Source of the DNA: an uncultured Thalassotalea sp. | Lineage (GTDB): Bacteria; Pseudomonadota; Gammaproteobacteria; Enterobacterales; Alteromonadaceae | Length of the DNA: 63,286 nt | NCBI GenBank assembly: GCA_947502355.1 | Contig: CANMZP010000025.1 | Span: 1-63,286 of the forward strand | Direction of reading: 5' to 3' | Shown: piece by piece, positions 27,051 through 35,587 of the stretch | Numbering within the stretch: the first letter of the stretch is position 1 | Layout of the letters: each line of letters starts with the position of its first letter | Notes under the pieces: generated by a model | Seen by the model: the letters and a program-made list of their open reading frames with translations, nothing else | Told to the model about the DNA's origin: nothing | The model's database searches: none | Made by a program: the position numbers and the translations under genes

Positions 27051-27991
27051 TGGCTTTTCCTAAGTTAAAGTGCAACGTACTGGTTGCAATGTTTTTATTG
27101 CTCGCCTTTTCGCTAACCAGCAAGCCCGTGCAGTCACAAGAAGAGCTGGCACAAAAAGCACAAGCACAAGAAGAGCTGGCGAAACAAGAAAAAGACAAAG
27201 AACTAAAAATTATCGCTCTCGCACCACACATCGTTGAAATGCTATTTGAAATTGGCGCAGGCCAAAGCATTATTGGCACTAGCGAGCACTCTGACTATCC
27301 AGAGGAAGCAAAAGCCATTCCTAGAGTCGGCAACTATGCCCGTTTAAATATCGAGCATATCCTCGCCTTACAACCCGATGTAATTATTGCCTGGCGCAGT
27401 GGTACCCCAAGTGATGATTTAGAGCGCCTAAAGCAATTTGGTTTAAACGTTGTTTACTCACAACCGCAGCATCTATTGGATGTTTCTAAAGAGATACGAG
27501 AGTTAGGAGAGCTAACGGGGAATCAAGCAATTGCAGAGCAAAAAGCACTTAAATTTGAAGCCCAGCTTGCGAACATAAAACACACGTATCAAGAAAAACG
27601 TCCGGTTTCCGTTTTTTATGAAATTTGGGCTAAACCACTAACGACCGTAGCCCGAAATGCTTGGCCACAACAACAACTTGCCCTTTGCCAAGCGAGTAAC
27701 CCTTTTATTGATTTAGCAACCGACTACCCGCAAGTCAATCTAGAGCAAGTGTTTATTGCCAATCCACAGGTGATTATTCAGCCGCACTCTTCGGATAAAA
27801 CGAACCCTGATGCCATTAATTGGCAAAACTATCAACAAATTGACGGAGCTAAGCATCGGCAAATATTACACCCCAATGCCGATAAGCTGCACCGCATGAG
27901 TTTTCGACTTGTCGATGAATTAGAAAAATTGTGTCAAGACCTTGATAACAGCCGTCGCTTTTATCAACAAATGTCGGACATACAAAATTAA
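27050..27991 (+). CDS. btuF: Periplasmic B12-binding protein
   Basis: A protein of about 313 residues with a signal peptide (about 1-25), then a short Glu/Gln/Ala/Lys repeat linker (EELAQKAQAQEELAKQEKDK), then a class III solute-binding fold: IIALAPHIVEMLFEIGAG, GTSEHSDYPEEAKAIPRVG, LQPDVIIAW. It delivers corrinoids to BtuCD. ATG 27050 overlaps the cobO stop. An in-frame TTG at 27044 is less likely. Confidence 0.88.
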   Translation: MAFPKLKCNVLVAMFLLLAFSLTSKPVQSQEELAQKAQAQEELAKQEKDKELKIIALAPHIVEMLFEIGAGQSIIGTSEHSDYPEEAKAIPRVGNYARLNIEHILALQPDVIIAWRSGTPSDDLERLKQFGLNVVYSQPQHLLDVSKEIRELGELTGNQAIAEQKALKFEAQLANIKHTYQEKRPVSVFYEIWAKPLTTVARNAWPQQQLALCQASNPFIDLATDYPQVNLEQVFIANPQVIIQPHSSDKTNPDAINWQNYQQIDGAKHRQILHPNADKLHRMSFRLVDELEKLCQDLDNSRRFYQQMSDIQN

Positions 27992-28039
27992 ACAGGCAAC
28001 GCCTGTAAAAAGATTCGCATTAGCGATACACAGTCCCTA

Positions 28040-28215
28040 TCTAAAACGTTAGGGATATGAACTGGTTAAGGTATTCACAGTTAAAAAAGTGAATTAAAAC
28101 GGGAATTTGGTGCGTGAGTCATCTCATCATTCCAAAGCTGCCCCCGCAACGGTGATATCTACTGATTTTATCAATAGGTTCAGTCCGGAGACCGATCTTA
28201 ACGACATTTTTTCAG
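28040..28215 (+). ncRNA. Cobalamin riboswitch upstream of btuB
   Basis: A second AdoCbl riboswitch with blocks GGGAATTTGGTGCG (near 28101), GCTGCCCCCGCAACGGTGA (near 28137) and CAGTCCGGAGACCG (near 28182). It ends about 30-45 bases before the btuB start, so it can control translation initiation or transcription of the receptor gene. An in-frame start at 28107 lies inside the riboswitch and is not used. Confidence 0.93.
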
Positions 28216-28244
28216 GTACGGAGGGTACCTTTAGTGAGGAAATC

Positions 28245-30155
28245 ATGAAGAAAAACAACATAACAACCGCATTGCTTGCCCTTGGCTTAGCAACAAGCAG
28301 TCCATTTACTTTTGCCAATACCAACGGTGAAGAGATTGACGATACCCTATTGGTTACAGCCAACCGCTCGGCGCAAAGCCAATTTACCGCATTATCGGCA
28401 AATAGCATTATTACTAACTCGCAAATAAAAGCCCTACAGGCCAATAACATCAACGAATTACTTGATAAAGTCGCCGGGGTAAGTGTGGTTCAACAAGGTG
28501 GTGCGGGACAGAACAGCAGTGTATTTATACGCGGTGCCAACTCAAACCACACCCTTATTTTAATTGATGGGGTTAGGGTAAATTCGGCGACTTTAGGGGC
28601 AACCAAGCTTAGCACCATTTCACCGAATCAAATTGACCGAATCGAAATCGTTAAAGGCCCTCGTGCAGCGCTTTGGGGTAGTGATGCCATTGGCGGCGTT
28701 ATTCAAATATTTAGTAAGCGCCTGCACACAGATGAAGGCAATGTCAGCTTAGGTTTTGGCTCCAATGGCTTATTACAAGGGGATGCGGCCATTGGCTTTG
28801 GTAATGACGCACATAACATGACGGTATCGATATCTTCGGAGTCCGCCGATGGCTTTAATGCGTATTCCACAGACCCTTTCCCATATGATATTAACGAAGA
28901 TGATATTGATGGCTATGAGCGTAATACCATCAATATCCTTGGGCACAGCACAATAAATGAGAATGCTTACCTTGAGTTGATTGGCCGTTATGAAGATGCA
29001 AACAACGAATATGATGCATCTTATCCAGACAGTCCATGTTGGGACGACCCAAGCAAAGTTTGCCCAAGCTTTTATGCCAACGAAGAAGACTCTGAAAATT
29101 ATTCGGTTAAGCTGACCAGTGTCTATGAAATAGACAATATTTATACTCAAGTGTCACTAGCGACAGTACAAGACAAAGCCGAAACTTATGGCAACGGCAT
29201 AGCCAAATCGGCTGCCGATGAAATTAAAACCGAGCGCGACCAAGCGAGCATCAATGGTCAATACAGTTTCAGTGAGCAAACCCGATTAAACGTCGGTTTT
29301 GATTTTTATAATGAAAAAGTATCCACCAATACCGATAAGGACGCATGGACACCGGGCTTTCAAGCGTGGAGTGACGATGAAAGAGATGTAAAGGCCTTTT
29401 TTGCGCAAGCACAAACTCAAATGGCCGCTTTTCTATTTGAAGCAGCCGCTCGTTATGATGACGTTGAAAACGCCGATGAAAACACCAGTTATAATGCCTC
29501 TGTCGGCTATCAGCCCAACAGCCAATGGTTAATCAGCTTTACCCATGGTACCGGTTTTAAAGCCCCTACGTTTAATGATTTATACTGGCCTGGTTCCGGT
29601 AACCCAGATTTAGAGCCCGAAGAAATTGATAACAATGAAATTTTAATTCGTCATCGCTTTGAACAAGGTCAGGTAGAATTGACTTGGTTTGATTCAAGCA
29701 TCGATAATTTGATTGCCTGGGCACCGAATGATATGGGTGTTTGGCAACCCGATAACATTAACTCAGCAGATATCAGCGGCATTGAAGCGACGGTGCAAGT
29801 TACCTTGTTTGGGCTGAACAATACCTTGGCAATGACCTACCTTGATACCGAAGATAAGACCAGCGGTGATGAGTTATTTAATCGTCCAAAATTAAGTGCT
29901 AATTACCATGTGTCTTATGACTGGCACAATTTTAGTTTGGGTGGCGACATTACTTATCGCGATGAAAGTCAAGACTCGGCTTTTGTCACTTTAGACAGTT
30001 ATACGTTGTTGGATTTAAATGTGGCGTATCAGGCAGCAGCAAACTTGCGCCTAAACGTAAAAGCCAACAATGTGTTTGATGAAGATTATGAAACTTCGGC
30101 GAATTACCTTGCCGATGGTCGAAACTTTAAAGCCTCATTGAATTATCAGTTCTAG
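28245..30155 (+). CDS. btuB: TonB-dependent vitamin B12 outer-membrane receptor
   Basis: A 636-residue protein with a signal peptide (about 1-25) and the TonB box DTLLVTA. The plug domain (NINELLDKVAGVSVVQQGG, SVFIRGANSNHTLILIDGVR, IEIVKGPRAALWGSDAIGG) is followed by a 22-strand barrel that ends NFKASLNYQF with a terminal Phe. The ATG at 28245 follows GTGAGGAA. The cobalamin riboswitch upstream and the btuF gene before it support B12 as substrate. Confidence 0.93.
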   Translation: MKKNNITTALLALGLATSSPFTFANTNGEEIDDTLLVTANRSAQSQFTALSANSIITNSQIKALQANNINELLDKVAGVSVVQQGGAGQNSSVFIRGANSNHTLILIDGVRVNSATLGATKLSTISPNQIDRIEIVKGPRAALWGSDAIGGVIQIFSKRLHTDEGNVSLGFGSNGLLQGDAAIGFGNDAHNMTVSISSESADGFNAYSTDPFPYDINEDDIDGYERNTINILGHSTINENAYLELIGRYEDANNEYDASYPDSPCWDDPSKVCPSFYANEEDSENYSVKLTSVYEIDNIYTQVSLATVQDKAETYGNGIAKSAADEIKTERDQASINGQYSFSEQTRLNVGFDFYNEKVSTNTDKDAWTPGFQAWSDDERDVKAFFAQAQTQMAAFLFEAAARYDDVENADENTSYNASVGYQPNSQWLISFTHGTGFKAPTFNDLYWPGSGNPDLEPEEIDNNEILIRHRFEQGQVELTWFDSSIDNLIAWAPNDMGVWQPDNINSADISGIEATVQVTLFGLNNTLAMTYLDTEDKTSGDELFNRPKLSANYHVSYDWHNFSLGGDITYRDESQDSAFVTLDSYTLLDLNVAYQAAANLRLNVKANNVFDEDYETSANYLADGRNFKASLNYQF

Positions 30156-30187
30156 GTGATCCGCTCTAGAGAATCCCGTAGCAAAAT

Positions 30188-30219
30188 TAGTCTGAGGAAT
30201 CACCGCCTCAGACTATTTT
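30188..30219 (+). terminator. Rho-independent terminator after btuB
   Basis: A 9-bp perfect stem (AGTCTGAGG / CCTCAGACT) is followed by ATTTTC, 33 bases after the btuB stop. Confidence 0.8.
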
Positions 30220-30235
30220 CCCATGTGATTGTGTT

Positions 30236-30499
30236 ATACCAATCCCACTAAGTTTTTGCCCACTCAGTGATAATTTAAAGGTTTTTAGGCAAGACTTTGA
30301 TTGCAGGCAATGTAGGTACCTTGTCAAAATCAATAACGCAGCATAAAAACCTTTAAAACTCACCCTTCGGGAGTTCATCAGAGCCCCATTTAATTCCCTA
30401 AATTTAATTGATGTAGAGCGACTATAACAAAGAAATTTATGTTGTAAATGAACCTCTGATGCAACTCTGAGCGGTGCAAAAACTTAATGGGTTTGGTAT
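30236..30499. mobile_element. 264-bp MITE
   Basis: The termini are ATACCAATCCCACTAAGTTT and, read on the other strand, ATACCAAACCCATTAAGTTT, imperfect inverted repeats of about 24 bp. A subterminal inverted pair (TTTAAAGGTTTTTA / TAAAAACCTTTAAA) lets the left half fold. No protein is encoded. A lone copy of the right terminus is at 12800-12815. It separates btuB from ltaE, and the ltaE promoter must lie at its right edge or within it. Confidence 0.85.
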
Positions 30500-30540
30500 G
30501 ATACTCAAAAATCATAAATCAAAAAAAACAGGAAGTAACC

Positions 30541-31545
30541 ATGATTGATTTTCGCTCCGATACCGTAACCAAACCTTCAAAAGAAATGCTTGATGCCATG
30601 CTTAATGCTGAACTCGGTGATGATGTTTATGGTGACGATCCTACCGTAAACGCCCTAGAAAACCGTTTGGCGGTATTAACCGGTTTTGAAGCGGCAATGA
30701 TTGTGAACTCAGGTACGCAGTCAAACTTGTGCGCCCTACTTGCCCATTGTGAGCGCGGTGATGAGTACATTGTCGGTCAAGGTTATCATACCTATTTGTA
30801 TGAAGCCGGCGGTGCTGCCGTGTTAGGCTCGATTGTACCGCAGCCAATCCAAGTTCAAGCTGGTGGCGAACTGGCTTTTGAAGATATTGAGGCGGTTATC
30901 AAAGAAGATGACGCCCATTTTGCCAAATCAAAATTACTGTCGTTAGAAAATACCCACTGCGGCAAAGTTATCCCGTTAGAATACTTTAAGCAGGCTCGTG
31001 AATTTTCCAACAAGCATAACTTACTGGTCCATTTGGATGGGGCACGCATTTTTAATGCACTCACCGAGCTAGAGATCCCACTTGATGCGATTTGCCAATA
31101 CGTAGACTCGATTTCCATCTGTTTTTCAAAAGGATTAGGCACCCCCATGGGCTCCGTTTTATGTGGTAGTAAGGCGTTTATAGCCAAAGCTAGAAGAGTA
31201 CGTAAAATGGTGGGAGGCGGTACCCGTCAAGCCGGTCTTATTGCTAAAGCAATGGACTTTGCGCTAGATAACCATATTAGTCGCCTAAAAGACGATCACA
31301 GCAACGCCCGTTTACTGGCAAGCTTGCTAAAAAGTCACCCAGAGTTGACGGTCACAGAGCCAGAATCGAATATGGTGTATGTGGCATTGAGTGATAACAT
31401 TGATGGTCAAAAATTAGCAAAAGATCTTTACCAGCAAAGCATTAAGGTTTCGGCAGGACAATCCCTTAGGTTGGTAACCCATATTAATGTCAGCAAAGAC
31501 GACATTGAATACACCGCCAAAACCCTGCTTTCTTTGATTGATTAA
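30541..31545 (+). CDS. ltaE: Low-specificity L-threonine aldolase
   Basis: A 334-residue PLP enzyme that splits L-threonine and L-allo-threonine into glycine and acetaldehyde. The N-terminal MIDFRSDTVTKPSKEM and the PLP-lysine motif CFSKGLGTPMGSVLCG are diagnostic. AGGAAGTAACC precedes the ATG. It converges with the minus-strand stress operon; only 20 bases separate the stops. Confidence 0.95.
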   Translation: MIDFRSDTVTKPSKEMLDAMLNAELGDDVYGDDPTVNALENRLAVLTGFEAAMIVNSGTQSNLCALLAHCERGDEYIVGQGYHTYLYEAGGAAVLGSIVPQPIQVQAGGELAFEDIEAVIKEDDAHFAKSKLLSLENTHCGKVIPLEYFKQAREFSNKHNLLVHLDGARIFNALTELEIPLDAICQYVDSISICFSKGLGTPMGSVLCGSKAFIAKARRVRKMVGGGTRQAGLIAKAMDFALDNHISRLKDDHSNARLLASLLKSHPELTVTEPESNMVYVALSDNIDGQKLAKDLYQQSIKVSAGQSLRLVTHINVSKDDIEYTAKTLLSLID

Positions 31546-31565
31546 ACCACCGTCTACATTGACGG

Positions 31566-32795
31566 CTATTTTCGGGCAACTATTTGTACTGTACTGGTTG
31601 CCCGCTCTAAAAACGCCCCTTCACAGTAGCAAAAGTAATATAGCCACAAGCGTTTAAATTGTTCATCAAAGCCATGCTGAGAGATTTCAGGCCAGTTTTT
31701 AAGAAAGTTTTTGCGCCAATGGTTAAGGGTCTTCGCATAATCAAGCCCGATATCATCAAGTTGCTCGACCACCATATTGGTATGTTGAGAAAATTGCTCG
31801 GTGATAAGACTTACCGACGGTAAGAAGCCACCAGGGAAAATATAACGCTGAATAAAATCGACATTATTGAGGTAATAATCAAAGCGTTGATCTTTGATGG
31901 TTATTGATTGTAATAACATTTTTCCTTCTGGCTTTAATAACGAATTGCACTTTTGGAAATAGTTTTGCATAAAGTCAAAGCCAACCGCTTCAATCATTTC
32001 AATTGATACCAGCTTGTCATATTGCCCGGTTAAATCGCGGTAATCGTTATTCAACAAGGTAATTTTATCGGTTAAGCCATGTGTTTCCACTCGCTCTTTC
32101 GCATACTCAAATTGGGCATCTGAAATGGTGGTTGTGGTCACTTTACAGCCGTAATGCTTTGCCGCATAAACGGCCAGTCCGCCCCAGCCGGTACCTATCT
32201 CCAATAAATGATCGTCTTTGGTTAACTGTAAGCGTTCGCAAATGGTTTTAAGTTTGTGCTCTTGCGCTTGCTGTAAGGAGGTTTCAGGGGTTGGAAAAAT
32301 CGCACTGGAATACATCATGCTAGGATCTAAAAACCGCGTATATAACTCATTGCTTAGGTCGTAATGGGAAAGAATGTTTTGTTTTGAACCTTGGCGATTA
32401 TTCTTGCGCTTAAAATGATAAAGCATACGCTTTACCTTAGTTAGCCATGTAGTTTTATTGTCGATGCTGTCGGTTATCGACTGTGCTTTACTGAACACCT
32501 GAATGACTTTGGTTAAATTTGGACTGTCCCATTTTCCATCAATGTAAGCTTGGGCAGCCCCTATACTACCACCTCGAATAAAGTCAGCGTACACGGAAGC
32601 ATCAAGAATAATAATACTGCCACATAGGGTGTATTCATCTGGGTCTGTTACCCCAAAGCGATGTACTTGTTCACCCTCATGAACCGTGAGCTGGCCACCT
32701 TCAAGTTTGCCCAACAAATGAAACAGCAAACTGCGAAATTTCTTATCAATAAAACGATACTGCTTAGGTAACTCGATGGTATTAACGTTTTGCAT
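31566..32795 (-). CDS. Cyclopropane-fatty-acid synthase family methyltransferase
   Basis: A 409-residue SAM-dependent enzyme of the CfaA type, with LEIGTGWGGLAVYAA as the SAM loop and SIEMIEAVGFDF and YIFPGGFLPS as further family motifs. It methylates unsaturated acyl chains of phospholipids. It is the last gene of the minus-strand series that begins with the ECF sigma factor. In Rhodobacter sphaeroides a cfa homologue belongs to the RpoE-ChrR singlet-oxygen regulon. The start ATG follows AGGAACC. Confidence 0.93.
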   Translation of the reverse strand: MQNVNTIELPKQYRFIDKKFRSLLFHLLGKLEGGQLTVHEGEQVHRFGVTDPDEYTLCGSIIILDASVYADFIRGGSIGAAQAYIDGKWDSPNLTKVIQVFSKAQSITDSIDNKTTWLTKVKRMLYHFKRKNNRQGSKQNILSHYDLSNELYTRFLDPSMMYSSAIFPTPETSLQQAQEHKLKTICERLQLTKDDHLLEIGTGWGGLAVYAAKHYGCKVTTTTISDAQFEYAKERVETHGLTDKITLLNNDYRDLTGQYDKLVSIEMIEAVGFDFMQNYFQKCNSLLKPEGKMLLQSITIKDQRFDYYLNNVDFIQRYIFPGGFLPSVSLITEQFSQHTNMVVEQLDDIGLDYAKTLNHWRKNFLKNWPEISQHGFDEQFKRLWLYYFCYCEGAFLERATSTVQIVARK

Positions 32796-32826
32796 AATGG
32801 TTCCTGTTCATCTTCTGTCTGTTCAG

Positions 32827-33633
32827 TTATCGATGTTTTGATTTTTGATAAGGGATAAATGGCACTTTCTTAATAAACAACTTTAACGCCTGAATATAAA
32901 TACCAAATACGATTTTTCCGGTCATAAAAGGTAGGCCTAACCACACCTTTAATAATGAGCGCTTACTAAATTCTTTCTTGCTAAGTGCTAGGGTTGCATC
33001 AAACTGCTTGCTATTGCGTTGCCCACCATTAAGGTGATTTTCAATATGAATAAGTAAATGCTGCGACTCTTTTTGCGGTGGTTTTACTCGCCATATATAG
33101 TTCATATTCAAATCCATAAACGGTGAAACATGAAACGCTTTCTCTGTTGTATCTTGTTTCGCCTTAACATCGACCAGGTAATAATGGCGTTCATTCCATG
33201 GCGTGTTACTTACTTCGGCCAACATATACTTGCAAACATGTTTACCTTGTTGGTCTTGCTCATAACAAAAGTAAAAATTAGCCGGGCTAAAATAGATGCC
33301 AAAACATCTTGCCTGCACCAACATGGTTATTTTGCCCCCATGCCAGTTTGCCCCCAATTGCGTTAACTTCTTTTCTATACGCTGCTTTAACGGCAGCGGT
33401 TCACCTTTAAGGTAATCTTTTTCGACAAATCGGATTAAATGAAACCATCGGTAACCAAACAAACCTGTTGATAATTGCCCTGAGCTCACTTCATCAACAT
33501 CAAGCGCCAGCATATACAATGAATAATTAAATTGGTGAGAACGAGTAGCAAAGCGGCGATGGCGCACGTCACCTTGATAAATGCAACTATCGATGCCACA
33601 ATTGTGGGCTATGTCGGTGAGAGTTTGTGACAT
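32827..33633 (-). CDS. DUF1365 domain-containing protein
   Basis: A protein of about 268 residues. DUF1365 proteins almost always sit between an FAD amine oxidase-like gene and a cfa-like methyltransferase gene, exactly as here. Signature segments are GDVRHRRFATRSHQFNYSLY, SPANFYFCYE and EVSNTPWNERHYYLV. The activity is unknown; a role in modified fatty acids is inferred from context. ATG 33633 is chosen because TAGGAG lies eight bases upstream. An in-frame start at 33654 would overlap the neighbour. Confidence 0.9.
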   Translation of the reverse strand: MSQTLTDIAHNCGIDSCIYQGDVRHRRFATRSHQFNYSLYMLALDVDEVSSGQLSTGLFGYRWFHLIRFVEKDYLKGEPLPLKQRIEKKLTQLGANWHGGKITMLVQARCFGIYFSPANFYFCYEQDQQGKHVCKYMLAEVSNTPWNERHYYLVDVKAKQDTTEKAFHVSPFMDLNMNYIWRVKPPQKESQHLLIHIENHLNGGQRNSKQFDATLALSKKEFSKRSLLKVWLGLPFMTGKIVFGIYIQALKLFIKKVPFIPYQKSKHR

Positions 33634-33641
33634 AAAGGCTC

Positions 33642-34919
33642 CTATAGCCGACAATCGAAGCGGTTCGCCACATCAACACCGCTGCGCACACCGTCTTCAT
33701 GAAAGCCGTTATACCAATAAGCACCGGCAAAATGAGTATGGTTTTGACCGCAAATTTTTTCTCGTTGTTGCTGTGCGGCAAGCGAGGTTAATGAAAACGT
33801 TGGGTGGTCGTATTCAAATGTGCGAAGGATTTTAGCTTTATTGATGTTATCTGCCTGGTTTAATGACACACAAAAGGTATGCTCAGAATGTAGCCCTTGC
33901 AAAATATTCATATTGTAGGTCACACATGCCGGTTTATTGCTATGTGGCTCTAGCTGATAATTCCAACTTGCCCAAGCTTGCTTACGTTTTGGCAGTAGGG
34001 TTATATCGGTATGTAAAATCACGCTATTTTTACTGTAGGGCATATCCTCTAAAACACGTTGCTCATCGGATGTCGCATCCGCAAGTAACGCCAAAGCTTG
34101 GTTACTATGACAAGCCAACACCACTTCATCGAATTCTTGCACACTCGCGGCCATGCCAGCGCCTTGCTCAGCAAAGTGCAGTTGTACTTTGTTATTTTCA
34201 CGGGTAATTTTTTCTATTTGAGCATTCAACACAATATGCTCGGCAAAATTCGCGGTTAAAGGTGGGATGTAACTGCGTGAACCGCCCTTTATCACATACC
34301 ATTGAGGTCTATTCGTAACGTTTAACAACCCGTGGTTATGGAAAAAGTTTAAGAAAAACAGAAATTGAATGTCTCGGATTTCATTAAGCGAGGCCGACCA
34401 AATCGCTGCTGCCATTGGTAAAATATAATGCTGCGAAAAAAAGTCATTAAAGCCATGTTGATTTAAAAAATCGCCTAGGGTTTGATTATCTTTCTCACTA
34501 GCACGCCCCTCTTCGTGCAACGTTTTGCATAAACGATTGAAGCGGACAATATCATAAATTAAGCGCCAGAACTTTGGGTTAAGTATGTTGCGTTTCTGGG
34601 CGAACAACGTGGCTAATGTGTGGCCGTTATATTCTAAACCTGAGTGTTGGTTATGCACCGAAAAGCTCATTTCAGTGGGCTGCTTTTCAACCCCAAGTTT
34701 ACTGAGCAGTTTGATGAAATTAGGATAGGTTTGGTTATTAAACACAATAAACCCCGTGTCAATAACATAGTCATCACCTTCAACATTGACATCAACGGTG
34801 GCCGTGTGACCGCCAATATAATCGTTTTTTTCAAATACGGTTACTTGGTGTTTTTGTGATAAGAGATGAGCAGCTGTTAAGCCAGAAATCCCTGTTCCTA
34901 TAACAGCTATCTGTTTCAT
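33642..34919 (-). CDS. FAD-dependent amine oxidase-like oxidoreductase
   Basis: A 425-residue flavoprotein. The N-terminal dinucleotide fold is IAVIGTGISGLTAAHLLSQ and the next FAD motif YIGGHTATVDV. The C-terminal GAYWYNGFHEDGV closes the FAD site. It is related to phytoene-desaturase/amine-oxidase-like enzymes that travel with DUF1365 and Cfa genes. A lipid or fatty-acid substrate is plausible but unproven. Its start overlaps the previous stop (ATGA, 34916-34919). Confidence 0.9.
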   Translation of the reverse strand: MKQIAVIGTGISGLTAAHLLSQKHQVTVFEKNDYIGGHTATVDVNVEGDDYVIDTGFIVFNNQTYPNFIKLLSKLGVEKQPTEMSFSVHNQHSGLEYNGHTLATLFAQKRNILNPKFWRLIYDIVRFNRLCKTLHEEGRASEKDNQTLGDFLNQHGFNDFFSQHYILPMAAAIWSASLNEIRDIQFLFFLNFFHNHGLLNVTNRPQWYVIKGGSRSYIPPLTANFAEHIVLNAQIEKITRENNKVQLHFAEQGAGMAASVQEFDEVVLACHSNQALALLADATSDEQRVLEDMPYSKNSVILHTDITLLPKRKQAWASWNYQLEPHSNKPACVTYNMNILQGLHSEHTFCVSLNQADNINKAKILRTFEYDHPTFSLTSLAAQQQREKICGQNHTHFAGAYWYNGFHEDGVRSGVDVANRFDCRL

Positions 34920-35566
34920 TTAGTATTATATTCCTGATTCTGTTGTGTTTGATGTTGCTCTAGCATAGATGCGGTTTGGCTTTCGCTAGCGTTTGCAAAA
35001 CGACTTTCACCCTTACCAGTACCTTCAATCTTGCTTTCGCTTTCAATATTACGAGGGCTTTCAAAATCAGCTGCTCGGCGTTTAACAAACCGTACCAAAC
35101 TACCCAGTACACTAATGTGCTCATATAACATGGAGCCAACATCAAAGTAATCACGGTGACTGATGACTTTGTTGCCATCACTGATTAATTTTGAAGTGCC
35201 CGATACGGAGATGTTTTTACCTGAATTAAGTTTTGGGTGAGAAAAATCCATTTGCCAAAATATGGCCGCACGATTTTCCATAATGACGTAATCAAAAATA
35301 GTAAAATGGCAGTAATTGATGTTGGTATAAAGGTGCTGAAAATAACCGAGTAAATTGGTAAAGCCACTCACCGTATGAATGGGATCGCTAAAACTTATAT
35401 GTTGAGCATAAATACGCTCAAGCAAAGACAAATTATCTAAGTTAAGGCTTTGGTAAACATCAATAAAATTAGTTAACCAAGCTGGAACATCATGCATTTT
35501 TGATGACGAGTTAAGCTGATTATTTTTTATAAATTCATTCACTAACTGGGTTTCCTGAGCGTTCAT
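34916..35566 (-). CDS. NTF2/SnoaL-like protein
   Basis: A 216-residue protein. Residues about 30-150 form an NTF2-like cone (WLTNFIDVYQSLNLDNLSLL, FSDPIHTVSGFTNLLGYF, DGNKVISHRDYFDVGSMLY). The C-terminal 50 residues are polar and low-complexity. Such proteins are regular members of RpoE/ChrR-type operons next to phrB. The function is unknown. It overlaps the FAD oxidoreductase by four bases and follows phrB after 21 bases. Confidence 0.85.
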   Translation of the reverse strand: MNAQETQLVNEFIKNNQLNSSSKMHDVPAWLTNFIDVYQSLNLDNLSLLERIYAQHISFSDPIHTVSGFTNLLGYFQHLYTNINYCHFTIFDYVIMENRAAIFWQMDFSHPKLNSGKNISVSGTSKLISDGNKVISHRDYFDVGSMLYEHISVLGSLVRFVKRRAADFESPRNIESESKIEGTGKGESRFANASESQTASMLEQHQTQQNQEYNTK

Positions 35567-35587
35567 ACAGCCTCTGTTTATTCACTA

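Noticed and set aside
28107-28244. Extended N-terminus of btuB
   Set aside because: The start lies inside the cobalamin riboswitch. The signal peptide begins at 28245 behind a ribosome-binding site.
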